Positions 8,470-15,283 of a stretch of DNA of 64,000 bases are shown in pieces. The position numbers were made by a program, and so were the translations under genes. This DNA comes from JAHEGP01 sp963751595 (GTDB taxonomy: Bacteria > Pseudomonadota > Gammaproteobacteria > Pseudomonadales > JAHEGP01), in the NCBI GenBank assembly GCA_963751595.1, contig CAVVVC010000001.1, positions 62,001 through 126,000 of the forward strand. The letters run 5' to 3'. How positions within the stretch are numbered: position 1 is the first letter of the stretch; each line of letters opens with the position of its first letter. The notes beneath the pieces were generated by a model. The model saw nothing but the letters and a program-made list of their open reading frames with translations, was not told the DNA's origin and searched no databases.

Positions 8470-9276
8470 GTGACAACAAGAATACCCGGCTTTTTGCCCC
8501 GTGAGCTGCGGGAATTGGTTCGCTTTGTTCCCCGGCGCGGTTGGGATGTGGTCGACTGGAAACCCCTGCTGGCCTCGCTGCGGCAGGTAGCCTGGCGTTA
8601 CCTGAGTGACAACGGCGTAGAGGCATTGAGTGCCAGTACCGCCAGGGTGTGCCAGCGACCGCTATTGACCCGGTCGCTGCAGGGCGCCACCGCGCTGGCT
8701 GCGGTCGATGACCCTGCCAGCCTTCGCAGATATGGCGACGATATTCTCAGGCTCTATTTTGCCCAGTGGTTGGTGAGCGACGGTTTGTTCATCGATCTGC
8801 GTTCGACGCGCTTCGGTGTTATCGACTCGCAGTTGGCCTATGCGCCCAGCGGACTCTGGGTCAAGCTGCGACCGGAGTTCCGCGGCGGCATGCTCGCCCT
8901 GTACCGCTCCTTTTACAGCGATGACGAGGGCGCCTTCGACGCTGCGCTGCGGCAGATGGGGCTGCTTAAAGCCGGCCTTGAACCTGCGGCCCAGGCCGAG
9001 CTCAAGACCCTGCTTAACAGCCATTTCGGCATCGACCAGAGGGTCCAGCGATTCTCGATCGATGGCTTCAAGGCTTCCTTCGACGCGTTGTTTGCTTTCT
9101 TCACGGCCCATGACTACAAACTGCATAGCGACTTTGTCTGGGTGGGCTTTTACTTGATTACCCTCTACCTGACGCTGGAACAGGGTGGTGAGGCCCATGA
9201 TACTCGCGCAATCTGTGCCGAGGTATTACTTGGCCCGAACGTAGCACCAGCACAACCTGGGCCAGGCCTGGCCTAG
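8470..9276 (+). CDS. Hypothetical protein, unrecognised family
   Basis: A 268-residue protein I do not recognise. It appears soluble and largely helical, with an aromatic hydrophobic stretch near the C-terminus (FVWVGFYLITLYL). The GTG at 8470 is favoured because GAGGAG lies six bases before it; the ATG at 8401 overlaps the upstream gene and has no such site. It follows the SDR/DUF2867 gene by about 60 bases on the same strand. Its stop codon sits immediately before the IS110-family element; the element does not change the coding sequence, but it may cut the gene off from a native terminator. Confidence 0.7.
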   Translation: MTTRIPGFLPRELRELVRFVPRRGWDVVDWKPLLASLRQVAWRYLSDNGVEALSASTARVCQRPLLTRSLQGATALAAVDDPASLRRYGDDILRLYFAQWLVSDGLFIDLRSTRFGVIDSQLAYAPSGLWVKLRPEFRGGMLALYRSFYSDDEGAFDAALRQMGLLKAGLEPAAQAELKTLLNSHFGIDQRVQRFSIDGFKASFDALFAFFTAHDYKLHSDFVWVGFYLITLYLTLEQGGEAHDTRAICAEVLLGPNVAPAQPGPGLA

Positions 9277-9369
9277 ACATTATGTAGTGACCTACCCGTC
9301 CTCAATGCCGTGGATTAAGCTTGGGACGGAACATCTTCGGCTCAGAGCCATAATTGAGGAGGGTAGATC

Positions 9370-10497
9370 ATGCACGAGTTTATCAAGTATGTGGGCTTGG
9401 ATACACACAAGGAAACGGTTGCAGTTGCCATTGCGGATAGATCCGGTGGGCGACCACGTTACTACGGTGAGATTGTGAATACGCCCATGGCGCTGGCGAA
9501 ACTGATGAAGGACATCAGTCCCCACGGGGAAGTGGTTTCCTATTGCTATGAAGCGGGCCCATGCGGGTATGGTATCTATCGTCAGATCCGTAATTCTGGA
9601 CATGATTGCAGTGTTGTGGCGCCCTCGCTGATACCGACCAAGCCAGGCGATCGGGTGAAAACAGATCGGCGTGACAGTGAGAACCTGGCACGCCTGCATC
9701 GAGCGGGTGAGTTAACGCCGGTCTGGGTGCCTGACCAGGAGCAGGAAGCCATTCGCGATCTGACGCGTGCGCGGGAGGATATGAAGCATCTTGAGCGCCA
9801 GGCTCGGCAGCGCTTAAGTGCCTTTTTATTGCGCCATAACCAGCGCTATGACAGCGGCAAAAGCAAATGGACCCAGGCTTACTGGCGTTGGCTGGAGCGC
9901 ATCAAGTTCTCCCACGCTGTGCAACAAGTGGTGTTCCAGGAATACATCGATAGTGTGAAGCAGCAGCAACAGCGCGTGGCTGATCTTGAGCAGGCCATGC
10001 ATGAGGCGCTGGCGGATTGGAGTCTGGCCCCGGTGGTGGAAGGCTTGATGGCACTGCGAGGTTGTCGCCTGGTCACTGCGATGACCATCATGGCGGAACT
10101 GGGTGATATCACGCGTTTTGATTCGCCACGGCAGTTGATGAAGTATCTGGGTTTGGTGCCCAGCGAATCCTCGAGTGGACCAAAGGTTCGTCGAGGGGGC
10201 ATTACCAAAACGGGCAATGGTCATGTCCGGCGGGTGCTGGTGGAGGCCGCGTGGTGCTATCGGTTTCCAGCGCGTAAAACCGCACCGCTACAGCGACGGG
10301 CTGAACGCTGCTCTGAAGAAGTACAAGCGATCGCGTGGAAGGCACAGAAGCGCCTGTGTGGTCGATACCAGGCGTTAAGTCAGCGAGGGTTGCTGCCGCA
10401 GAAGACCTGCACGGCTATTGCTCGGGAACTGAGCGGATTTATTTGGGCGATAGCCTGCGAGTTGATGCCAGAGCCCACAGCTGCGGTGAATGCATAG
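9370..10497 (+). CDS. IS110-family DEDD transposase
   Basis: A 375-residue recombinase. The N-terminal RuvC-like domain shows YVGLDTHKET (Asp11), CYEAGPCGYG (acidic second residue) and VKTDRRDSENLARLHRAGEL (the DD pair). A coiled-coil linker follows, and the C-terminal transposase_20 domain shows LGLVPSESSSGPKVRRGGIT, carrying the Ser used for strand exchange, and TGNGHVRRVLVEAAW. Full length with no frameshift, so potentially active. A good ribosome-binding site (GAGGAGGG) precedes the ATG. Enzymes of this family are guided by an element-encoded bridge RNA; a candidate region follows the gene. Confidence 0.95.
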   Translation: MHEFIKYVGLDTHKETVAVAIADRSGGRPRYYGEIVNTPMALAKLMKDISPHGEVVSYCYEAGPCGYGIYRQIRNSGHDCSVVAPSLIPTKPGDRVKTDRRDSENLARLHRAGELTPVWVPDQEQEAIRDLTRAREDMKHLERQARQRLSAFLLRHNQRYDSGKSKWTQAYWRWLERIKFSHAVQQVVFQEYIDSVKQQQQRVADLEQAMHEALADWSLAPVVEGLMALRGCRLVTAMTIMAELGDITRFDSPRQLMKYLGLVPSESSSGPKVRRGGITKTGNGHVRRVLVEAAWCYRFPARKTAPLQRRAERCSEEVQAIAWKAQKRLCGRYQALSQRGLLPQKTCTAIARELSGFIWAIACELMPEPTAAVNA

Positions 10498-10771
10498 TCC
10501 AGGGGAAAGAGCGCTTAAACAGGTTAGAAACAATGAGCACTTGGGTCAGGTCAGGGGTCGCCAGGTAGGAGAATCCTCGGGCCTGCTAAGAGGCCGCCGG
10601 GCAACCGGCAGGACCCTCGACCCTAGATAGAGGTAGCTCCACGACGAAGATTTGTCAGGCGGCTCCGACCCGCGAATATCAGACTGATCAACCGTCGTTA
10701 AACGCTATCCCTGATCTGTCTCAAGTGCTTGCTGAGAGGAAAAACATGCAAGAATAATGCTATCGATTGAC
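10498..10771 (+). ncRNA. Candidate bridge-RNA region of the IS element
   Basis: About 275 bases between the transposase stop and the right inverted repeat hold no plausible gene. Two perfect hairpins lie back to back: GGCCT-loop-AGGCC at 10580-10595 and GCCGG-GCAA-CCGGC (GNRA tetraloop) at 10596-10609, followed by further complementary stretches. In IS1111-type elements the guide RNA is encoded in this right-hand non-coding end. The assignment is by position and structure; RNA ends and guide loops are not defined. Confidence 0.4.
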
Positions 10772-10789
10772 AGGTCACAACATATCAGA

Positions 10790-10915
10790 CAGGCTGCTGA
10801 AAAACTATCTGCGTGGCGATCGCAGCGTTAAAAACCGGCTCAACTCGGTCATTTGTTGCCCCTCGCCGGTTCTTGCCTTGCGCTCGCTGCCTCGAATACG
10901 TTTTTCAGCAGCCTG
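10790..10915 (+). repeat. MITE-like repeat, copy A
   Basis: A 126-bp non-coding unit bounded by perfect 16-bp terminal inverted repeats (CAGGCTGCTGAAAAAC ... GTTTTTCAGCAGCCTG). Its interior matches, in reverse orientation, the 140-bp unit at 29711-29850, apart from scattered substitutions and one 14-base deletion between TTGCCC and CGCCGG. It begins four bases beyond the inferred right end of the IS110-family element, so the element appears to have inserted at its edge. No target duplication is evident here. Confidence 0.85.
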
Positions 10916-10996
10916 CCAGGCCTTCCAGGGCTTTCGCCGGTCCCGCACCAGATTCCCAACCACTCGAAAGCCTGTCAGTCCTCGCGGGCCTGTCCA

Positions 10997-11602
10997 CTAC
11001 AGCAGGGCGATGAGTTCGCGCAGCATGCGCAGGGACAGGCCCCATATCGGCCGACCCTGGTAGCGGTAGCAGGGCATGGGAATACCGATGCCCCGTTTGC
11101 CCCAGATGAGGCGGTCGCGATTGGCCGGATCCTGCAAGAATGCCAGTGGCACCCAGAGGATTTGTGCAACTTCGGCGTTGGCTACCAGTTGAGGTTCGCT
11201 ATCGAGGCGAAACACGTAAGGGGAAACAACCAGCCCGCGGCGGCCTGGCAACAGCGGAACCGTGAGGTCCGACAGTCGGCCGATGCAGCTCTGGGGAGCC
11301 AGTTGCAGGCCGATTTCCTCGGCGGTCTCCCGGCGGGCGGCATCGAGACCGTGGTGGTCGGCGCGCTCGAGCAGCCCCCCGGGAAAGGCCATGTCCCCCG
11401 ACCACGGGTCGCCCCGGCTGCGGGAGCGGCGAATCATCAGCACTTCGGCGCTACCGTCGACCTCGCGCAGGATCAAGGCTACCGCAGCGCGTTTGAACCA
11501 GCGCCTGAAGGATTGTTTGCGGGGTTGACGGGTCGCCAGCGCCTGTTCGATGTGTTGCAGCGACACTGTCACCGGCTGCCATCGCAGCAGCGGGCCCGAC
11601 AC
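10997..11602 (-). CDS. Nudix hydrolase, CoA pyrophosphatase (NudL/YeaB-like)
   Basis: A 201-residue Nudix hydrolase. The Nudix box spans residues about 75-99: GGLLE, then ARRETAEEIGL, with the metal-binding Glu residues present. Directly before it, LMIRRSRSRGDPWSGDMAFP resembles the extra motif of the NudL/CoA-pyrophosphatase subgroup, which splits CoA into phosphopantetheine and 3',5'-ADP. Translation would begin at GTG 11602. It precedes nothing on its strand before the MITE repeat. Assignment to CoA as substrate is by subgroup. Confidence 0.82.
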   Translation of the reverse strand: MSGPLLRWQPVTVSLQHIEQALATRQPRKQSFRRWFKRAAVALILREVDGSAEVLMIRRSRSRGDPWSGDMAFPGGLLERADHHGLDAARRETAEEIGLQLAPQSCIGRLSDLTVPLLPGRRGLVVSPYVFRLDSEPQLVANAEVAQILWVPLAFLQDPANRDRLIWGKRGIGIPMPCYRYQGRPIWGLSLRMLRELIALL

Positions 11603-11673
11603 AGGTTGGGATGCGCGTCTGGCTCAGGCCTCGGCAGCACCCGGGGAAGTAGCACAGGTCGGCCAGGTCCTGC

Positions 11674-12303
11674 TCACAATTGCTTGCGTTGTTTGGTATC
11701 GTCATAGAGCCGGTCCGGGTCGACGCCGTACTTGTATTGCTTACAGCTTTCCCAGTCACGTGGGAAGCGCATGGCGGACCGGGACTGGTCGGGGTCCGGC
11801 CAGACCATCAACGCGGCGCCCGCCAGCACTCCCTTGGAGTGAGCGCTGCCCCGGCAAACCGGGTCGACTCCGAGGTTCACCCCATCACAGCCGGTAGCGG
11901 CAAAACGGTAATCGGCGGGGTAGGCGAAGGAAAAATCATGATAGGTCGTGAAATTCAGGGCGCCGTTTTCCAGCACGAATTCATCGCCTTGCCTGAGGTC
12001 GTTCTTGAGAATGATCTCCCCGGAATGACCAATGGCCGTGGCCACTATGGTTTTGTCGGAGATGGCATTGATATCCACATGGGCGATTTCAGCGTGGGGC
12101 AACTGGGGAAACTGTTGCCAGATGATGGTGCTCAGGTAAAGCTTCACCGGGGTAGCGGCCTCGGTTGCGGCAAGGTTGTCGTAACAGCCGTTCAATGCGT
12201 AAAGATCGTCGATGCCACCGTAGCGTTGTTCATCGGCAGTTTGTGAAGATGTGCAAGCCTGGACCAGCAGTAGGACGGCGAGTATACGAAGCGATTTGTT
12301 CAT
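11674..12303 (-). CDS. Putative lipoprotein of unknown function
   Basis: A 209-residue exported protein. MNKSLRILAVLLLVQAC is a lipoprotein signal peptide with Cys17 as the lipidation site; the following TSS would favour outer-membrane sorting. The mature part has four further Cys, for example in ALNGCYDN, ATGCDG, DPVCRGS and WESCKQY, likely forming periplasmic disulphides. No family recognised. It is upstream of the Nudix gene on the same strand with a 71-base gap. An in-frame ATG at 12330 lies nine codons earlier and would place an odd charged segment before the leader. Confidence 0.75.
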   Translation of the reverse strand: MNKSLRILAVLLLVQACTSSQTADEQRYGGIDDLYALNGCYDNLAATEAATPVKLYLSTIIWQQFPQLPHAEIAHVDINAISDKTIVATAIGHSGEIILKNDLRQGDEFVLENGALNFTTYHDFSFAYPADYRFAATGCDGVNLGVDPVCRGSAHSKGVLAGAALMVWPDPDQSRSAMRFPRDWESCKQYKYGVDPDRLYDDTKQRKQL

Positions 12304-12443
12304 GTGTTGTTCCTGTGGGTGGGGCCGCATGCGGGGGCCTGGTACGAGGTTGAAAGTTTATCAGTAAATGGCGGTTTTTAAAAAACCGGCGTCGGCCTGG
12401 CGGGGCTGCTGGCGTCCACAGGCACAGGCCGGGCCACTGTGTG

Positions 12444-12472
12444 CTGACGATCGCGGACAATTTCCCTATACT
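12444..12472 (+). promoter_or_regulatory. Sigma70-like promoter for trhO
   Basis: CTGACG and TATACT separated by 17 bases, ending 56 bases before the trhO ATG. The -10 box is near consensus and the -35 box matches at four positions. Located in the divergent region between the lipoprotein gene and trhO. Confidence 0.4.
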
Positions 12473-12528
12473 ACGCGCCGAGTTTAATGCCCTGGATTTA
12501 CGCTCCAGATTGCTGAAGGAAATAAAAC

Positions 12529-13524
12529 ATGACGACCTCCCCCGAAATCGTGGTTTCGGCCATGTACCTGTTTGTCATCCTTGAAGACTATGTCGAGATG
12601 CGGGATCCGCTGCTCGAGGTCATGAATACCAGTGGTATCAAAGGCACCCTGCTGCTGGCCCGGGAGGGTATCAACGGCACCGTTGCAGGCCCCCGGGGCG
12701 GGATCGACACCCTGTTGGGTTGGCTCAAGCAGGATCCCCGACTGGCCAGGCTCAGTCACAAGGAGTCCTATGACGAGAGGATTCCGTTCTTGCGTGCCAA
12801 GGTCAAGTTGAAAAAGGAAATCGTCACCATGGGACAACCGGATATCGACCCCAATCACATTGTCGGCACCTATGTTAAACCTGCGGACTGGAACGCCCTC
12901 ATTGCCGATCCCGAGGTTACTTTAATTGATACGCGCAATGATTATGAGGTTCAGATCGGTACCTTCAAGAATGCGATCAACCCCGCAACCACCACTTTTC
13001 GTGAGTTTCCCGATTTCGTAAACCAGCACCTGGATCCTTCACGCCACAGGAAGGTGGCCATGTTTTGCACCGGCGGTATTCGCTGTGAGAAATCCACCGC
13101 CTATCTCAAGCAACAGGGCTTCGAGGAGGTATATCACCTGGAGGGAGGCATCCTTAAGTATCTGGAGGAAGTGCCTGCGGAGCAATCGCGCTGGGAGGGT
13201 GAATGTTTCGTGTTCGATAACCGGGTGTCGGTCAATCACCAATTGCAGCAGGGGAGTTATCAGCAGTGCAATGCCTGCCGGATGCCGATCACCGCGCAGG
13301 ACAGGACGAGCGAGCATTACCAGCCCGGGGTCAGTTGCCCCCATTGCTACGACAAAACCACTGAATTGCAACGCCAGCGCTTTGCCCAGCGCGAGAAACA
13401 AATGCGCCTCGCCAACGCCCGGGGAATGAAGCATCTCGGCGACGAGGCGGTGGAGCAGCGGCGTGTCAACCGGGCGCAAAAGCTCCGCTACAAAAACGAG
13501 CAGCGCGACAAGGAGCAGGCTTGA
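12529..13524 (+). CDS. trhO: tRNA uridine(34) hydroxylase, rhodanese-type
   Basis: A 331-residue member of the YceA/TrhO family that forms 5-hydroxyuridine at the wobble position of tRNA using oxygen. The N-terminal acylphosphatase-like part contains REGINGTVAGP; the rhodanese domain contains TLIDTRNDYEVQIGTF and the active loop FCTGGIRCEKS with Cys180; the C-terminal part has a CNACRMPI ... CPHCYD zinc-binding pair. Length and motifs are standard. The stop codon overlaps the ATG of the S4-domain gene by one base, so they are translationally coupled. Confidence 0.95.
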   Translation: MTTSPEIVVSAMYLFVILEDYVEMRDPLLEVMNTSGIKGTLLLAREGINGTVAGPRGGIDTLLGWLKQDPRLARLSHKESYDERIPFLRAKVKLKKEIVTMGQPDIDPNHIVGTYVKPADWNALIADPEVTLIDTRNDYEVQIGTFKNAINPATTTFREFPDFVNQHLDPSRHRKVAMFCTGGIRCEKSTAYLKQQGFEEVYHLEGGILKYLEEVPAEQSRWEGECFVFDNRVSVNHQLQQGSYQQCNACRMPITAQDRTSEHYQPGVSCPHCYDKTTELQRQRFAQREKQMRLANARGMKHLGDEAVEQRRVNRAQKLRYKNEQRDKEQA

Positions 13525-13745
13525 TGCAGCAGTTCGACCTGCAGGGCCAGCCCTTCATAACGCTCAATAACCTGCTGAAGGTCCTGGGCTGGTGTGCCAG
13601 TGGAGGAGAGGCCAAGCAACTTATCGATGCCGGTCTGGTGAAAGTGGATGATACTGTGGAGTTGCGCCGGCGCTGCAAGATTCGATCAGGGCAGGGGGTG
13701 GAAATTCGGGGACAGCGGGTTGAGGTAGTAGACCTCGGCGGCTGA
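13524..13745 (+). CDS. S4 RNA-binding domain protein (YbcJ-like)
   Basis: A 73-residue single S4 domain protein. The core reads TLNNLLKVLGWCASGGEAKQ, then IDAGLVKVDDTVELRRRCKI, the usual helix-loop-strand RNA-contact surface. Such small YbcJ-type proteins bind structured RNA, possibly ribosomal. It starts at the ATG within TGATG, overlapping the trhO stop, so it is in an operon with a tRNA-modifying enzyme. Confidence 0.88.
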   Translation: MQQFDLQGQPFITLNNLLKVLGWCASGGEAKQLIDAGLVKVDDTVELRRRCKIRSGQGVEIRGQRVEVVDLGG

Positions 13746-13822
13746 CGGTTTCACCCCCACCGCCCTCTGCCGGCGATCGTGAACAGCAAGCTCGCTACCC
13801 CAGCCAAAAGACGCATTGACTT

Positions 13823-13838
13823 GGGCGCGGAAGCGCCC
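13823..13838. terminator. Hairpin between convergent genes
   Basis: GGGCGC, loop GGAA, GCGCCC: a perfect 6-bp stem closed by a GNRA tetraloop, between the S4-protein gene and the convergent membrane-protein gene. No T-tract, so terminator function is only suggested. Confidence 0.35.
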
Positions 13839-13853
13839 TAAGCCGTTGCTGTT

Positions 13854-14411
13854 TCAGGGCATGACCTCGACGAAGTTGCGCCAGCGGTTCTGGAACTGCA
13901 CCACCCAGGACGGTACGGATTCATCATCGCCGGCATGGCGTAACCCTGGGGTGCTCGCCACCAGGCCACTCATCACCGACTCCTGCTCGGGGTAAAGGTC
14001 GACAAAAAACACGTGCCTGCCTGCTTCAAGATCGCTCTGAAAGCGTTTGAACTGGTGATGGGGCTCCTGTATGCCGTAGAAACCGCCGATCCAGGTGCAG
14101 AACCCCAGTACCACGATGGCCAGGAAAATAATCGGCATCCAGCCCAGCGCCGTGTCGGTGAAACCGGATACGTACCCGAATAGCAGCACACCCAGGGAGG
14201 CCGCTACCCCAACCAGCGCGCCGCGGTTCATCGAGTTGACCACGTCTTTTTTCAGGACTGCCTCCACTTCGTTGAGTTCCCGTCGTGCCACCTCTGCGTC
14301 GTCCCAGCTCAGGACGTGTATCTGGGGTGGCGTCACACCCTGCTGTGTCAGCTGCCGCTGCACCGTGGCCAACTCATCGAGTGAATCGGAAATATAGTAG
14401 TGTCGCTTCAT
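13854..14411 (-). CDS. Two-TM membrane protein, YISD-type conserved family
   Basis: A 185-residue protein beginning MKRHYYISDSLDELATVQRQ. An N-terminal ferredoxin-like soluble part is followed by two transmembrane segments at about 64-81 and 91-111 and a conserved GIQEPHHQFKRF loop. Similar proteins occur in pseudomonads and relatives, sometimes under the unreliable name NAD/FAD-utilizing enzyme. The topology suggests a cytosolic domain regulating or sensing at the inner membrane; the function is unknown. Confidence 0.75.
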   Translation of the reverse strand: MKRHYYISDSLDELATVQRQLTQQGVTPPQIHVLSWDDAEVARRELNEVEAVLKKDVVNSMNRGALVGVAASLGVLLFGYVSGFTDTALGWMPIIFLAIVVLGFCTWIGGFYGIQEPHHQFKRFQSDLEAGRHVFFVDLYPEQESVMSGLVASTPGLRHAGDDESVPSWVVQFQNRWRNFVEVMP

Positions 14412-14744
14412 GATGCTTCCCTCTCCTGGGCGTTGTTCTTCTGTTTTAGCACTAACTCTCTCCAGAGCCGGATTTACAATTCCGACCCTCTTGGTACTAA
14501 CTACGTCGTCTCTTCACCGGCGTATTAAGACCAAGCTTTTCTATCAATAAGCGACGTTAGAGCGTTTGGTTATTAACGATTCAAGCCCATGTCACCACCT
14601 TTCAATTGGACTCCGGGAACGCGGGAAGGTTCTATTCCCGGGCTAACAGGGCAAACCCTGGACGGGAAGTGGGACGGAATCCGCGGGGTGGCGCGGCCCC
14701 TTTAGGACTGCTGATGCGGGAGCCGGTAGGGCATTGCTGGGCTG
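14412..14744. other. 333-bp intergenic stretch, no gene seen
   Basis: Lies upstream of the two-TM protein gene and downstream of the DDN-like gene. The left half is AT-richer than its surroundings and probably contains the promoter for the two-TM gene. Around 14612-14640 CGGGAA and TTCCCG can pair across a 15-base loop. Short frames on the plus strand (for example 14606-14797) are arginine- and glycine-rich and look non-coding. Confidence 0.4.
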
Positions 14745-15191
14745 CTATTCGGGACGGGTTTGCAAGATCGCGAAGCTGGCGCCGATGCGGCTGGTGAAAA
14801 GGAAAAGCGCCCTGGCCAGGGAGGTCAGCGCGGCGGGCAACGCCTGGCCCTTGGTATTGAATTCATCCCCGGGCATGAAAACGGTGACGTCGGCGGTCCG
14901 GGTTGAGCCCTTTATCCAGTAATTCACTTCCGCCTGGGCCGCCAGGTTTTTGATCCACTGGGAGCGATTTCTCACCGTACCCACCAATAAATATTGGCCA
15001 AACATCGATGCCACCACCGGCGTCTCGAACTGGCGCCCGGTCTTGCGGCCAATGGTCTCGAGGATAATAAGCCCAGTGGGTAAGGGCCCCGGTGACCCGG
15101 CGCCGCTCTTGATCAGTGGCTTGGCGATGCGGTTCAGGTTCTTGAAGAACAGCGCCTCCGCGCTGGCCAGTGTTTCCTGTACTTGCAGCAT
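14745..15191 (-). CDS. Nitroreductase/deazaflavin-dependent (DDN-fold) protein
   Basis: A 148-residue split-barrel protein of the F420-dependent nitroreductase (DDN/DUF385) family. Typical motifs are LILETIGRKTGRQFETPV, corresponding to the T-x-GR-x-TG signature, and VGTVRNRSQWIKNLAA. A strong ribosome-binding site (CGAGGAG) precedes the ATG at 15191; an upstream frame to 15287 lacks coding character. Actinobacterial members use F420; in gammaproteobacteria the cofactor is not established, and F420 or FMN binding cannot be told from this sequence. It follows HMG-CoA reductase on the same strand after 92 bases. Confidence 0.78.
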   Translation of the reverse strand: MLQVQETLASAEALFFKNLNRIAKPLIKSGAGSPGPLPTGLIILETIGRKTGRQFETPVVASMFGQYLLVGTVRNRSQWIKNLAAQAEVNYWIKGSTRTADVTVFMPGDEFNTKGQALPAALTSLARALFLFTSRIGASFAILQTRPE

Positions 15192-15283
15192 GGGGTTGAC
15201 TCCTCGGGTGATTCCTTTTGTACCCTGATTGGGGACCGACAGATCATTACCGCGCAGCCAAAGGCGGGCACGTGCCCGTCGCT

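Larger units (their letters stand above)
9280..10786 (+). mobile_element. IS110-family insertion sequence (IS1111-like layout)
   Basis: An element of about 1.5 kb holding one DEDD transposase gene. Imperfect 13-bp inverted repeats flank it: TATGTAGTGACCT at 9281-9293 and AGGTCACAACATA at 10772-10784 (12 of 13 positions pair). AGACA occurs just outside each repeat (9275-9279 and 10787-10791), as expected if a short core is shared by donor and target. The short left end (about 90 bases) and long non-coding right end (about 290 bases after the transposase) is the layout of the IS1111 branch. Boundaries are inferred from the repeats. Confidence 0.75.

Noticed and set aside
14606..14797. 63-codon open frame on the plus strand
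   Set aside because: Arg/Gly/Trp-rich chance frame in an intergenic region overlapping the DDN-like gene.
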